From Mycolicibacterium aubagnense (GTDB lineage Bacteria > Actinomycetota > Actinomycetes > Mycobacteriales > Mycobacteriaceae), in NCBI RefSeq assembly GCF_010730955.1, contig NZ_AP022577.1, forward strand, positions 5,766,001-5,830,000: a stretch of DNA of 64,000 nt, given 5' to 3'. Below are positions 1 through 10,838 of this stretch, in pieces. The translations under genes were made by a program, and so were the position numbers. How positions within the stretch are numbered: position 1 is the first letter of the stretch; every line of letters starts with the position of its first letter. A model generated the notes under the pieces. It was not told the DNA's origin. It saw only the letters and a list, made by a program, of their open reading frames with translations, and did no database searches.

Positions 1-1022
1 ATGGTCAGCCAGCCCTGCCCGTTGACCTCGACTCGTACCGCGGGCCGCTCGGGCGCCGGGGCGCTCTCGGCGAGATGGGTGTCGAGCCAGGCCAGCGACT
101 CGCGCAGCACCCTGGCGCCGCCGCGGGTCATCACCTGTGTGTGCGTCCACGATCCGATGGTGACCGCGGTGGGTACGCCGCGCGCCTGGAGGCGCTGGAA
201 CTGGGTCAGGGTCTGCTCCAGGAACAGGTCCTGCCAGCCGCCGATCAGCAGCACCGGCACGTCGATCTTGTCGAGTGTGTCGGCCAGGGCCATGTTCTCC
301 CAGAACGGGTCGGTGCCATCGGGGTGGCTCAGCCACGATTCGTACCAGGTGGCTCCGGAGCCGAGGAGCCGACGCGCGGCGGCCCCGGCCGGCGCCTGCG
401 TGTGGGTGCGGGCGACCAGACGCGGTGCCCGAAGCCGGCGGGTGGCGACGGTCCACCGCGGGTCTTCCTGGTGCGCCATCATGTCGCTCCAGCCCAGGAA
501 GTTGTCGAGCGTGAATGCGCCTGTGCCCCAGGTTGATTCAGCGAAGTCGTGAGGGGCGACGCTGATGATCGCGGCCTTCAGCTCGGGCGGGGGATCGGTG
601 AGTAGTGCCCACTGGGTGAAGCCCAGATACGACAGCCCCATGGTCGCGAAGGATCCGGTGAACCACGGCTGGTCGCGCAGCCAGGCGGCGGTGTCCACGG
701 CGTCGGCGATCTCGTTGACCATCGGCTCGAACTCGCCACCGGAGCCGAACGTGCCGCGCACGCTCTGCACCAACACGTGGTAGCCGCGGCGCGCATACGT
801 CGCGCCGAACACCGGGCCGAACGGGAAGCCGCGACCGTAGGGGCACCGCACCAACAGGGTGCCCTTGGCGGGGCCGGAGGGGGCGTAGTGGCTGCCAACC
901 AGTTCGACGCCGTCACGCATCGGGGTGGTGACGCGGCTGACGGTGTAGTCCGTCGTTGGCGGCGGGACGTCGAGGATGCGGCTCAGCAACCGGGAGCCAT
1001 GACGGGCGATTCGGGAGCTCAC
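1..1022 (-). CDS. CocE/NonD-type serine hydrolase, 3' end cut by the window edge
   Basis: The reading frame runs without a stop from the left edge to a GTG at 1022, giving about 340 residues of a protein that continues outside the window. A GLSYLGF segment matches the G-x-S-Y-x-G nucleophile motif of the X-Pro dipeptidyl-peptidase (S15)/CocE family, and RCPYGRG nearer the N-terminus matches the conserved block carrying the oxyanion Tyr. The family hydrolyses esters or acyl peptides; the substrate here is unknown. The position beside the secreted protein and pptH fits the Rv2800 homologue. The start is uncertain because no clear ribosome binding site precedes it. Confidence 0.8.
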   Translation of the reverse strand, partial: MSSRIARHGSRLLSRILDVPPPTTDYTVSRVTTPMRDGVELVGSHYAPSGPAKGTLLVRCPYGRGFPFGPVFGATYARRGYHVLVQSVRGTFGSGGEFEPMVNEIADAVDTAAWLRDQPWFTGSFATMGLSYLGFTQWALLTDPPPELKAAIISVAPHDFAESTWGTGAFTLDNFLGWSDMMAHQEDPRWTVATRRLRAPRLVARTHTQAPAGAAARRLLGSGATWYESWLSHPDGTDPFWENMALADTLDKIDVPVLLIGGWQDLFLEQTLTQFQRLQARGVPTAVTIGSWTHTQVMTRGGARVLRESLAWLDTHLAESAPAPERPAVRVEVNGQGWLT

Positions 1023-1080
1023 CCTTCGGAGGGTACCGATCCGTACCGTTCGGCGCCGTGGCCGCTGACGCGGCCGGAAA

Positions 1081-1665
1081 TCAGAACTTGTAGAACGGCA
1101 CGAGCTGGTTGGCGCGCTGCAGGTTGGTCTGCAGGCAGTCCGGCCGGTCCGGCGACTCGATCGGCGAGTAGAAGAGCGACTGGTTGAGCAGGCCGTAGCT
1201 GGTTTTGAAGGTGATCATGCAGGTCACCCACCAGCGGTCATTCCAGTCGGTCGGCTTCATGATCCAGTACTGGGCGGCGCGGTGTCCGCCGATGGTGAGC
1301 TCGACGGCGTCGGCGGGCAGCGTCTGCTCGTAGGTGCGCCAGACGATGGGTTCGACAGCCATCTGGTAGTTGCCGGCGTCGTAGTGGCAGCGCAGGCCGT
1401 CTTCATGGTCGGGCGGGGTGAAGCCCAGGCCCATCCCGTTGATGGCATCGAGCGGGATCTGATCGCACGGATCGAACGGGCTGGGGTTTGTGGTGGCGAT
1501 GATCGGTGACTTGATGGTGCTGCTCAGCGGGGCAGAGGTGGAGCGCAGGTCCACGGCGTTGCCGCCGGTCGGTGTCACGGGGTTGGTCTGTGCGACCACC
1601 ACGCCTGCTGTCACGAGCGCACACAGCGCCGAAAACAGACGCAGTTTCCTGGCCATCGCTGCCAT
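1081..1665 (-). CDS. Secreted DUF3558-like protein
   Basis: 194 residues. ATG 1665 was chosen because AAGGGG lies a few bases upstream; an upstream extension of the frame has non-coding composition. A basic, then hydrophobic N-terminus (ARKLRLFSALCALVTAGVVVA) looks like a signal peptide or membrane anchor, with no lipobox Cys. The mature part has FDPCDQIP, then a Cys in GLRCHYD, and two further Cys, a pattern seen in the mycobacterial DUF3558 family of exported proteins. Function is unknown. It corresponds by position to Rv2799 of M. tuberculosis. Confidence 0.7.
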   Translation of the reverse strand: MAAMARKLRLFSALCALVTAGVVVAQTNPVTPTGGNAVDLRSTSAPLSSTIKSPIIATTNPSPFDPCDQIPLDAINGMGLGFTPPDHEDGLRCHYDAGNYQMAVEPIVWRTYEQTLPADAVELTIGGHRAAQYWIMKPTDWNDRWWVTCMITFKTSYGLLNQSLFYSPIESPDRPDCLQTNLQRANQLVPFYKF

Positions 1666-1814
1666 GACACCCCTTAACTCGAGCAATACTGCGGGGAGTC
1701 TACAAGTCGCCTGCGTCACACCGGACAGGATGGGAGAACCTGTTCTAGTTTCTCCCGCTGCGCGGGACGGATAGCAGGACAGAGCGGCTAGGCGCCCAAG
1801 TACCCTGGATTGTT

Positions 1815-2756
1815 GTGTCGAGCCAGCCGACCCTATGGGCAATCAGTGACCTGCACATTGGGCACACCGGAAACAAGCCGGTCACCGAGTCGCTGCACCC
1901 GGCCTCGCCTGACGACTGGCTGATCGTCGCCGGCGACGTCGCCGAGCGCACCGACGACATCCGGTGGTCCCTGGACCTGCTGCGCAAGCGCTTCGCCAAG
2001 GTCATCTGGGTGCCGGGCAACCACGAACTGTGGACCACCAACAAGGACCCGATGCAGATTTTCGGGAAGGCTCGCTACGACTATCTGGTCGACATGTGCG
2101 ACCAGATGGGCATCGTGACCCCGGAGCATCCGTTTCCGGTGTGGACCGGCCCGGGCGGCGCGGCCACGATCGTGCCGATGTTCCTGCTGTACGACTACAG
2201 CTTCCTGCCCGCGGGCACGGCGACCAAGGCCGAGGGCCTGGCGCTGGCCAAGGAGCGCAATGTGGTCGGCACCGACGAGTTCCTGCTCTCGAGTGAGCCG
2301 TACGCGACGCGGGATGCGTGGTGCCGGGACCGGCTGAACATCACGCGCAAAAAACTCGACGACCTGGACTGGATGGAGTCGACGGTCTTGGTCAACCACT
2401 TCCCGCTGGTCCGAGAACCCTGCGACGCCATGTTCTACCCGGAGTTCTCGTTGTGGTGCGGCACCACCGCGACGAAAGACTGGCACACCCGCTACAACGC
2501 CATCTGCTCGGTGTACGGCCACCTGCACATCCCGCGCACCACCTGGTACGACGGCGTGCGCTTCGAAGAAGTCTCCGTCGGCTACCCGCGAGAGTGGCGG
2601 CGCCGCAAGCCTTATCGATGGATGCGCCAAATCTTGCCGGACCCCCAGTACCAGCCCGGCTACCTCAACGACTTCGGTGGCCACTTCCAGATCACCCAGG
2701 AGATGCGGGAGCACGCGCAGAAGATGCAGGACCGAATCAATTCGAGGCGGCTGTGA
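1815..2756 (+). CDS. pptH: 4'-phosphopantetheinyl hydrolase PptH (metallophosphoesterase)
   Basis: 313 residues with the complete calcineurin-like metallophosphoesterase signature: DLH (D12, H14), GD (D41), GNHE (69-71), NHFP and GHLH. The M. tuberculosis homologue Rv2795c removes 4'-phosphopantetheine from holo carrier proteins, the reverse of PptT, and its loss protects cells from PptT inhibitors. The next intact gene is pptT, as in M. tuberculosis. The start is a GTG at 1815. The stop TGA overlaps the ATG of a repeat-derived micro-ORF (TGATG) that leads into pptT, so the two opposing enzymes are probably co-transcribed and translationally linked. Identity rests on motifs plus gene order. 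Confidence 0.9.
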   Translation: MSSQPTLWAISDLHIGHTGNKPVTESLHPASPDDWLIVAGDVAERTDDIRWSLDLLRKRFAKVIWVPGNHELWTTNKDPMQIFGKARYDYLVDMCDQMGIVTPEHPFPVWTGPGGAATIVPMFLLYDYSFLPAGTATKAEGLALAKERNVVGTDEFLLSSEPYATRDAWCRDRLNITRKKLDDLDWMESTVLVNHFPLVREPCDAMFYPEFSLWCGTTATKDWHTRYNAICSVYGHLHIPRTTWYDGVRFEEVSVGYPREWRRRKPYRWMRQILPDPQYQPGYLNDFGGHFQITQEMREHAQKMQDRINSRRL

Positions 2757-2824
2757 TGAGCGCTTGCGCGAAGAAGCGAGGAGCTGTGATGAGCGCTTGC
2801 GCGAAGAATCGAGGATCGCTGTGA
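2756..2824 (+). repeat. Two tandem units of the SACAK repeat forming a 22-codon micro-ORF between pptH and pptT
   Basis: Two 33-36 bp units, each beginning ATGAGCGCTTGCGCGAAGAA, fill the whole gap between pptH and pptT. The open frame 2756-2824 reads MSACAKKRGAV then [11 protein letters not shown] and stop. Its ATG overlaps the pptH stop (TGATG, 2754-2758) and its stop overlaps the pptT GTG (GTGA, 2821-2824). The same unit recurs at 61879-62035 and, degenerate, near 45.3 and 46.2 kb. The arrangement resembles mycobacterial MIRUs in logic (repeat with overlapping stop/start codons), but I do not recognise it as a MIRU sequence. Whether the peptide is made is unknown. Confidence 0.85.
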
Positions 2825-3486
2825 GCGATGCGCTCCTGACGCAGGTGCTGCCCGACGTGGTGGCCACTGCCGAGACGTATTCGGACCCGGGCGATCTCGT
2901 GCCGCTGCCGGAGGAAGAGCCGTTGATCGCCCGCTCGGTGGCCAAGCGGCGCAACGAGTTCATCACCGTCCGGCACTGCGCCCGCCAGGCTTTGGGTCAA
3001 CTCGGCCTAGGCCCGGTGCCGATCCTCAAGGGGGACAAGGGCGAACCGTGCTGGCCCGACGGCATCGTCGGCAGCCTCACGCACTGCGAGGGTTTCCGGG
3101 GCGCGGTGGTGGCGCGGACTGAGCAGGTGCGCTCGGTCGGTATCGACGCCGAGCCGCACGGCGTGCTCCCCAAGGGGGTGCTCGGCGCCATCGCGTTGCC
3201 GGCCGAGCAGAGCGTCATCGGGACACTGGACGGCGATCTGCACTGGGACCGAATCCTGTTCTGCGCCAAGGAAGCGACGTACAAGGCGTGGTTCCCCCTG
3301 ACGCACCGATGGCTGGGTTTTGAGGATGCGCATATCACCTTCGAGCTGGATGCCACGGGGAGTTCGGGCACGTTCCTGTCCCGCATCCTGATCGACCCGG
3401 CAGCCGAGTCCGGCCCGCCGCTGACCGAACTGCCGGGGCGCTTCACTGTGTCGAACGGACTTGTCCTGACGGCGATCTCGCTGTGA
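2821..3486 (+). CDS. pptT: 4'-phosphopantetheinyl transferase PptT (Sfp type)
   Basis: 221 residues. GTG 2821 was chosen because upstream codons belong to the repeat and because it overlaps the micro-ORF stop. It transfers 4'-phosphopantetheine from CoA to acyl and peptidyl carrier proteins of mycolate-related synthases, polyketide synthases and siderophore NRPSs. The Mg2+/CoA motif GIDAEPH and the downstream [13 protein letters not shown] block are the two diagnostic Sfp-family signatures. The stop overlaps the truB start (GTGA at 3483-3486), so pptH-pptT-truB form one tightly packed unit. Homologue of Rv2794c, essential in M. tuberculosis. Confidence 0.93.
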   Translation: MSDALLTQVLPDVVATAETYSDPGDLVPLPEEEPLIARSVAKRRNEFITVRHCARQALGQLGLGPVPILKGDKGEPCWPDGIVGSLTHCEGFRGAVVARTEQVRSVGIDAEPHGVLPKGVLGAIALPAEQSVIGTLDGDLHWDRILFCAKEATYKAWFPLTHRWLGFEDAHITFELDATGSSGTFLSRILIDPAAESGPPLTELPGRFTVSNGLVLTAISL

Positions 3487-4409
3487 AGGCATCGAAGCCG
3501 GCCCCACCACCTGCGCACGCGAGGAGCAATCCAGCACCCGGCCTGGTGATCGTCGACAAGCCCGCCGGTATGACGAGCCACGACGTCGTCGGCCGGTGCC
3601 GGCGGCTGTTCGGCACCCGCAAGGTCGGGCATGCCGGCACGCTGGACCCCATGGCGACGGGCGTGCTGGTGGTCGGCATCGAGCGCGCCACCAAGATTCT
3701 GGGGTTGCTGACCGCCACCGACAAGACGTACATCGCGACGATCCGGCTCGGTCAGACCACATCGACCGAGGACGCCGAAGGTGAAGTGCTGCAGACAGTT
3801 TCGGCCGCGCACGTGGCCGATGAACAGATCGAGCACGCGGTCGCGGCGCTGCGCGGCGAGATCGACCAGGTGCCGTCGGCGGTCAGTGCCATCAAGGTAG
3901 ACGGCGAGCGGGCCTACAAGTTGGTGCGCGAGGGCAAGGCGCCGGAACTGGCGGCCCGCCGGGTGCGGATCGATCGGTTCACGGTCGATGCCACCAGACG
4001 AGTCGACGACTTCATCGACGTCGACGTCACCGTCGACTGCTCGTCGGGTACCTACATCCGGGCGCTGGCCCGCGATGTCGGCGCTGCCCTCGGAGTCGGT
4101 GGGCACCTGACGATGTTGCGGCGCACCAAGGTTGGGCGCTACGGGCTGGACGAGGCGCGCACGTTGGAGCAGTTGGCCGACGCCGCCGAGCTGAGCTACA
4201 CGTTGGACGCAGCCTGCTTGCTGGGGTTTCCGCGCCGCGACCTGACCGACGCCGAAACCGAGGACACGCGCCACGGCCGGGCGCTGGCCCCGGCCGGTAT
4301 CGACGGGACCTACGCGGCGACGGCTCCCGATGGGCAGGTGATCGCGCTGCTGGAGGACGGGTCCGAGCGCACGCGATCGGTTGTGGTGCTCCGGCCGGCG
4401 ACGCTCTGA
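3483..4409 (+). CDS. truB: tRNA pseudouridine-55 synthase TruB
   Basis: 308 residues. The catalytic-Asp motif is [11 protein letters not shown] with D55, followed by the family blocks [18 protein letters not shown] and [14 protein letters not shown]; the C-terminal region has the usual actinobacterial extension. It isomerises U55 of the tRNA T-loop. The GTG start overlaps the pptT stop by four bases. The first 20 residues ([16 protein letters not shown]) are a basic, disordered-looking extension before [17 protein letters not shown], where most TruB proteins begin, so a slightly later start is possible. Confidence 0.95.
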   Translation: MKASKPAPPPAHARSNPAPGLVIVDKPAGMTSHDVVGRCRRLFGTRKVGHAGTLDPMATGVLVVGIERATKILGLLTATDKTYIATIRLGQTTSTEDAEGEVLQTVSAAHVADEQIEHAVAALRGEIDQVPSAVSAIKVDGERAYKLVREGKAPELAARRVRIDRFTVDATRRVDDFIDVDVTVDCSSGTYIRALARDVGAALGVGGHLTMLRRTKVGRYGLDEARTLEQLADAAELSYTLDAACLLGFPRRDLTDAETEDTRHGRALAPAGIDGTYAATAPDGQVIALLEDGSERTRSVVVLRPATL

Positions 4410-4412
4410 AGG

Positions 4413-5345
4413 TCAGTCGCCTTCGGCCAGAAACGGTTCCGCGCGGTGTGGTGGGGCCGCCGGGGCACCGGCCGCGTCCAGGAGGCTGAGGGCCTCGGCG
4501 TCGAGCCGGATCGAACCGGCCGCGGCGTTGTCCTCCAGATGCGCGACCGATCGGGTACCGGCGATCAGCAGGGTGTTCGGGGCGTGCGGCAGTAACCAGG
4601 CCAGGCCGACCTGGGCGGGCGTGGCGCCGATTCGCTCAGCCACTGTTCGTACCGAGGGGTCGTCGGCGACACTGGGGAATCCGGGGAACGCCGAGCCGAG
4701 CGGAAAGAACGGCACCCAGGCGATGCCCTCTTCGACGCACAGGCGCAAGGTGTCCTCCTGCGCCCGGTCGAGCACGCTGTAGGCGTTCTGGACGCAGGTG
4801 ATGCCCGCCGGTAGTGCGTGGCGAACCGTCTCGACCGGCACCGCGCTCAGGCCGATTGCGCCGATCTTGCCCTCGTCGCGCAGCGCGATCATCTCCGCCA
4901 GTTGATCATCGACGTCGACGATCTGATCACCCTCGGTCTGAACGCCAGGTGTCAGATCCAATCGACGCAAGTTGACCACCGGAATCTGTTCCAAACCAAG
5001 CTGATTCAGGTCCATTTCGACCGCAGCCCGCAATTCGGCGGGTTTCTGCGCGGCCGCCAGCGGCACCGGTCCGTCCGGCACGTGTACCGCACCGACCTTG
5101 CTGACGATGACCAGGTCGTCGCGGTACGGGCGGAGCGCTTGCCGGATCAGGGCATTCACCGTTCCGCCGCCGTAGAACGACGCGGTGTCGATGTGGTTGA
5201 TGCCGAGCTCGACCGAACGGTGCAGCAGCGCCACCGCGGCATCAGGGGAGCCGGCATCGTGCAGCTGCATGGCTCCGTAGCCGATCCGGGCCACCGGGCG
5301 GCCACCGATCGAACCGAGGCCGCCAGGGTGTGTCGTATCGGTCAT
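4413..5345 (-). CDS. Aldo/keto reductase family oxidoreductase
   Basis: 310 residues of an NADPH-dependent TIM-barrel reductase. D53 (HIDTA), Y58 (SFYGGG) and K83 (VSKVG) are in place. The position of the usual catalytic His is occupied by Arg (VVNLRRLD, R127), a variant common in short actinobacterial members. The C-terminus retains the GTRSVAHLEDN cofactor-phosphate block. It is divergently transcribed from a TetR gene at 5439, and two identical palindromes in the gap suggest that the TetR controls it. Substrate unknown. Its stop lies close to the truB stop on the opposite strand. Confidence 0.88.
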   Translation of the reverse strand: MTDTTHPGGLGSIGGRPVARIGYGAMQLHDAGSPDAAVALLHRSVELGINHIDTASFYGGGTVNALIRQALRPYRDDLVIVSKVGAVHVPDGPVPLAAAQKPAELRAAVEMDLNQLGLEQIPVVNLRRLDLTPGVQTEGDQIVDVDDQLAEMIALRDEGKIGAIGLSAVPVETVRHALPAGITCVQNAYSVLDRAQEDTLRLCVEEGIAWVPFFPLGSAFPGFPSVADDPSVRTVAERIGATPAQVGLAWLLPHAPNTLLIAGTRSVAHLEDNAAAGSIRLDAEALSLLDAAGAPAAPPHRAEPFLAEGD

Positions 5346-5387
5346 CGTCGCTCCTCAGCTGTGATTTTCTGCGATACTCGAGTGATT

Positions 5388-5401
5388 CGGAGGAACCTCC
5401 G
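5388..5401. promoter_or_regulatory. Palindromic operator copy 1 (TetR/AKR intergenic region)
   Basis: CGGAGGAACCTCCG: two 6-bp complementary arms around AA. An identical copy lies 35 bp downstream at 5423. Placement between a divergent TetR gene and an aldo/keto reductase is typical of a TetR operator pair. The binding role is inferred. Confidence 0.65.
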
Positions 5402-5422
5402 GTTAGTTCAACGTAACAGAAA

Positions 5423-5436
5423 CGGAGGAACCTCCG
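5423..5436. promoter_or_regulatory. Palindromic operator copy 2, overlapping the TetR ribosome binding site
   Basis: Second exact copy of CGGAGGAACCTCCG, two bases before the TetR ATG at 5439. Its GGAGG is also the only good Shine-Dalgarno sequence for that gene, so operator and ribosome binding site coincide. This suggests autoregulation. Confidence 0.65.
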
Positions 5437-5438
5437 CT

Positions 5439-5990
5439 ATGGCTGACGGTATCCGCGCCGATGCCCGCCGCAACCGGGAACGGATCCTGGAAGTGGCGGC
5501 GCTCGCCTTCGGCGCGGCTGACAGTCCGGTGTCGCTGGAGGGCATCGCACGTGATGCCGGCGTCGGTATCGGCACGTTGTACCGGCATTTCCCGAGCCGT
5601 GAAGCGCTGGTCGAGGCGGTATACCGCGCCGAACTGGTCGAGGTGGCCGCTACGGCCGAGGAGCTGGTACGTACCCATCCGCCGGTGGAGGCGCTGCGGC
5701 TGTGGATGGACCGCTACGCGAAGTTCGTGGCCGCCAAGCGGGGCATGGCCGAGTCACTGACGGCGATATTCGATTCGGGTGTGGTTACGGCGGGCGACAC
5801 CCGTGCGGGCGTGGTTGGAGCGGTCGGAACCCTGCTGGCTGCCGGCGCCGCCGATGGCACCCTGCGCGCCGACGTGCCGGCGGACGACGTCGTCACCGGG
5901 CTGCTCGGCATCATGGTCGCGAGCGCGTCACCCGAGCAGTGTGGGCGGATGTTCGACTTGCTGCTGGCCGGACTGGTGACCACCCGCTGA
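5439..5990 (+). CDS. TetR-family transcriptional regulator
   Basis: 183 residues. The N-terminal helix-turn-helix spans roughly residues 8-55 (RERILEVAALAFG ... GVGIGTLYRHFPSREALVEAVY). The C-terminal ligand domain is of the class with an LDR-like WMDRYAKFVAAKRGM segment. ATG 5439 is supported by GGAGG at 5424-5428; longer upstream readings are non-coding. It is divergent from the aldo/keto reductase and separated from it by paired palindromes, so it most likely represses both itself and the reductase. The inducer is unknown. Confidence 0.9.
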   Translation: MADGIRADARRNRERILEVAALAFGAADSPVSLEGIARDAGVGIGTLYRHFPSREALVEAVYRAELVEVAATAEELVRTHPPVEALRLWMDRYAKFVAAKRGMAESLTAIFDSGVVTAGDTRAGVVGAVGTLLAAGAADGTLRADVPADDVVTGLLGIMVASASPEQCGRMFDLLLAGLVTTR

Positions 5991-5994
5991 CCAA

Positions 5995-6714
5995 CTACGC
6001 GACGACCCAGATCGCTTCTGCCGCAGGGTTTCCCAGGTCGACGGTGGTGGCGTCGGCGTCCACGTCGGCCGCCGCGTCCGCAGCCGTCACGGCCACCGAG
6101 ATCATCCCCGCGAAGTCGCGCCGGGCGACCACGCGCAGGTGTGAATCGAGCGTGATTCCCACGCTGTCGAAGTACCGCAGCATCTCGGGGTCGTGATCGG
6201 AGATGCGGGCCACCGTGCCGGCGTCCCCGTCCGAGCACGCGGATAACTGCCGGGCGGGGGGAGTCGGAACCTGGCCGTCGGCCGCGGGAATCGGATCGCC
6301 GTGCGGGTCCCGGGTCGGGAAGCCGAGCTTGGCGTCGATGCGGTCCAGCATGCGATCCGACACCGCGTGCTCCAGGATTTCGGCTTCGTCGTGCACCTCG
6401 TCCCAGCCGTAGCCGAGCTCGCGCACCAGGAACGTCTCCATCAACCGGTGCCGGCGCACCATGGCCAGCGCCGCGCTGCGCCCGATGTCGGTCAGCGTCA
6501 CCGCGCCGTACTTCTCGTGGTGTACCAGACCCTGATCGGCCAGCTTGCGGATCGATTCGGAGGCCGTGGACGCCGATACGCCGATGCGTTCAGCCAGCAT
6601 TTTCGTACTGACTTTCTCGCGGGACCACTCCTGCGCGGTCCAGATGACTTTGAGGTAGTCCTGGGCAACCGGGGATAGGTCCGGCGGGTTGCCGGCGTCA
6701 TCTGCAGGACTCAC
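5995..6714 (-). CDS. mntR: DtxR-family metalloregulator MntR/SirR
   Basis: 239 residues from GTG 6714; a TTG at 6732 could extend it by six. It has an N-terminal winged helix (VAQDYLKVIW ... GVSASTASESIRKLADQGLVHHEKYGAVTLTDIG), a central dimerisation and metal-binding domain (RRHRLMETFLVRELGYGWDEVHDEAEILEHAVSD) with the expected His/Glu ligands, and a C-terminal SH3-like (FeoA) domain (TLDSHLRVVARRDFAGMISV). By position it is the Rv2788 homologue, described in M. tuberculosis as a manganese-responsive repressor of Mn uptake genes. No Mn transporter is visible here. It is divergent from ribF. Confidence 0.85.
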   Translation of the reverse strand: MSPADDAGNPPDLSPVAQDYLKVIWTAQEWSREKVSTKMLAERIGVSASTASESIRKLADQGLVHHEKYGAVTLTDIGRSAALAMVRRHRLMETFLVRELGYGWDEVHDEAEILEHAVSDRMLDRIDAKLGFPTRDPHGDPIPAADGQVPTPPARQLSACSDGDAGTVARISDHDPEMLRYFDSVGITLDSHLRVVARRDFAGMISVAVTAADAAADVDADATTVDLGNPAAEAIWVVA

Positions 6715-6794
6715 AGCACAAAGTTTAGGCAATGGTCACCTGATTCGGGGATCTCACGGTGCCTGCCGTAGCGGCGCGCCGTAGGCTTGCGATC

Positions 6795-7769
6795 GTGCAA
6801 CGCTGGCGTGGGCAGGACGAGATCCCCACGGACTGGGGCCGATGTGTCGTCACCATCGGGGTGTTCGACGGCGTACATCGTGGACATGCGGAGTTGATCA
6901 GCCATGCGGTGAAAGCCGGGCGGTCCCGCGGGGTGCCCACGGTGCTGATGACGTTCGATCCGCATCCGATGGAAGTGGTCCTGCCGGGCAGTCACCCCGC
7001 GCAGCTGACGACGCTGACCCGCCGGGCCGAACTGGTCGAGGAACTGGGCGTCGATGTATTCCTCGTCATGCCGTTCACCACGGACTTCATGAAGCTGACC
7101 CCCGAGCGCTACGTGCACGAGCTGCTGGTCGAACGCCTGCACGTCCTCGAGGTCGTGGTCGGTGAGAACTTCACCTTCGGCAAGAAGGCCGGCGGCAACG
7201 TGCCGCTGCTGCGCAAGGCCGGCGAGCGCTTCGGGTTCGCTGTCGAGGGCATCTCGCTGGTGGCCGAGCATCACCGGGCCGAGACCGTCACGTTCTCTTC
7301 CACCTATATCCGGTCCTGCGTGGACGCCGGTGACATGGTGGCCGCGACCGAGGCGCTGGGCCGGCCGCACCGCGTGGAGGGCGTCGTCGTCCGCGGCGAC
7401 GGCCGCGGCCGCGGGCTGGGCTTCCCGACCGCGAACGTCGCCCCGCCGATGCACTCGGCCATCCCGGCCGACGGCGTCTACGCCGCCTGGTTCACGGTGC
7501 TGGGCCACGGACCTTCGGTCGGCACCGTGACACCGGGGGAGCGCTACCAGGCCGCGGTGTCGGTCGGCACCAATCCGACGTTCTCCGGCCGTACCCGCAC
7601 TGTCGAGGCCTTCGTGCTCGATACCGAGGCCGACCTGTACGGCCAGCACGTGGCGGTGGACTTCGTCTCGCGCATCCGCGGCCAGGAGAAGTTCGATTCG
7701 GTGGACGACCTGATCGTGGCCATGGACCGCGATACCGGGCGAGCTCGCACGATTCTGAGCGCACACTAG
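6795..7769 (+). CDS. ribF: Bifunctional riboflavin kinase / FAD synthetase RibF
   Basis: 324 residues from GTG 6795, the start matching the conserved actinobacterial beginning QRWRGQDEIPTDWGRCVVTIGVFDGVHRGH. The N-terminal FMN adenylyltransferase domain carries the HxGH motif (H28-H31) and the TFDPHP block; the C-terminal riboflavin kinase domain (about 185-320) has GRGRGLGFPTAN, the kinase PTAN signature, and VSVGTNPTF. It converts riboflavin to FMN and then FAD. It lies upstream of rpsO, the common actinobacterial arrangement. Confidence 0.95.
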   Translation: MQRWRGQDEIPTDWGRCVVTIGVFDGVHRGHAELISHAVKAGRSRGVPTVLMTFDPHPMEVVLPGSHPAQLTTLTRRAELVEELGVDVFLVMPFTTDFMKLTPERYVHELLVERLHVLEVVVGENFTFGKKAGGNVPLLRKAGERFGFAVEGISLVAEHHRAETVTFSSTYIRSCVDAGDMVAATEALGRPHRVEGVVVRGDGRGRGLGFPTANVAPPMHSAIPADGVYAAWFTVLGHGPSVGTVTPGERYQAAVSVGTNPTFSGRTRTVEAFVLDTEADLYGQHVAVDFVSRIRGQEKFDSVDDLIVAMDRDTGRARTILSAH

Positions 7770-7859
7770 CTTCCTGTTAGACTGCCCGACGCGCGTGCTG
7801 CAGTTCGCGGCGGCCGCGCCCTCGTTGTTCTTCGCGGACCGAATTGATGGAGTTGTTTC

Positions 7860-8129
7860 GTGGCACTCACCACCGAGCAGAAAAAAGAGATCCTGGGCCA
7901 GTACGGCCTGCATGAGACCGACACCGGTTCGCCGGAGGCTCAGGTCGCCATGCTGACCAAGCGCATCTCGGACCTGACCGAGCACCTCAAGCAGCACAAG
8001 CACGACCACCACAGCCGTCGCGGACTGCTGCTGCTGGTCGGCCGTCGCCGCCGGCTGCTCAAGTACGTCGCTCAGGTCGACGTCGCGCGCTACCGCTCGC
8101 TGATCGAGCGTCTGGGTCTGCGTCGCTGA
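7860..8129 (+). CDS. rpsO: 30S ribosomal protein S15
   Basis: 89 residues, the standard S15 length, with the conserved [20 protein letters not shown] and [21 protein letters not shown] blocks that contact 16S rRNA helices 20-22. GTG start at 7860. It is followed immediately by a strong intrinsic terminator and then by pnp, the conserved bacterial rpsO-pnp order. Confidence 0.98.
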   Translation: MALTTEQKKEILGQYGLHETDTGSPEAQVAMLTKRISDLTEHLKQHKHDHHSRRGLLLLVGRRRRLLKYVAQVDVARYRSLIERLGLRR

Positions 8130-8146
8130 CGCACGTCTGAGAAGAG

Positions 8147-8179
8147 CCACCGGTCTGCCGCGCAGACCGGTGGTTTTTT
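8147..8179 (+). terminator. Intrinsic terminator after rpsO
   Basis: A perfect 11-bp stem (CCACCGGTCTG at 8147-8157, complement at 8163-8173) with a 5-base loop is followed by six T. This is an unusually canonical rho-independent terminator for a mycobacterium and probably separates rpsO from pnp. Confidence 0.93.
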
Positions 8180-8549
8180 CGTTGGAGCACCGACGAGTGT
8201 GATGGCTGTGTACGGACTTTCGTGATTTCCCGGGCACCGCCGTCACGACGGCCGATTTGCCGCTCCGATCAGGCAAATCACCCCGGTGTAGCATGTATTT
8301 GTTTTGGACCCAGTGTCCGAGACGTCGGAACGACACTGCAGCATCCGCCTGAACCTCGTGGGGCGGTCTTCGGTAGTGGCTGCCGGGGTATGGACCCCGG
8401 CCGCTTCGATCGACGGCCGTCAGCAATTAGCGGGATGGTTTTCGGGTTTTCTGGATGCTCGCGTGTGACGATGCGACAGCTGTAACAAAGAGGAACCAGA
8501 AATACGGAAACCCGCATAGGGCGGGCCGAGAGAGGTTATTGCGACATCC
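8180..8549 (+). promoter_or_regulatory. Long pnp upstream region with three hairpin-forming repeats
   Basis: 370 bases without a convincing gene. It contains inverted repeats at 8254-8261/8272-8279 (GATTTGCC), 8383-8389/8394-8400 (CCGGGGT around ATGG) and 8511-8515/8521-8525 (CCCGC). The last lies about 25 bases before the pnp start. M. tuberculosis has lppU (Rv2784c) between rpsO and gpsI; no such gene is present here. Part of the region is probably the pnp leader. A role of the hairpins in PNPase autoregulation, as in E. coli, is only inference. Confidence 0.45.
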
Positions 8550-10815
<2,266 letters not shown>

Positions 10816-10838
<23 letters not shown>

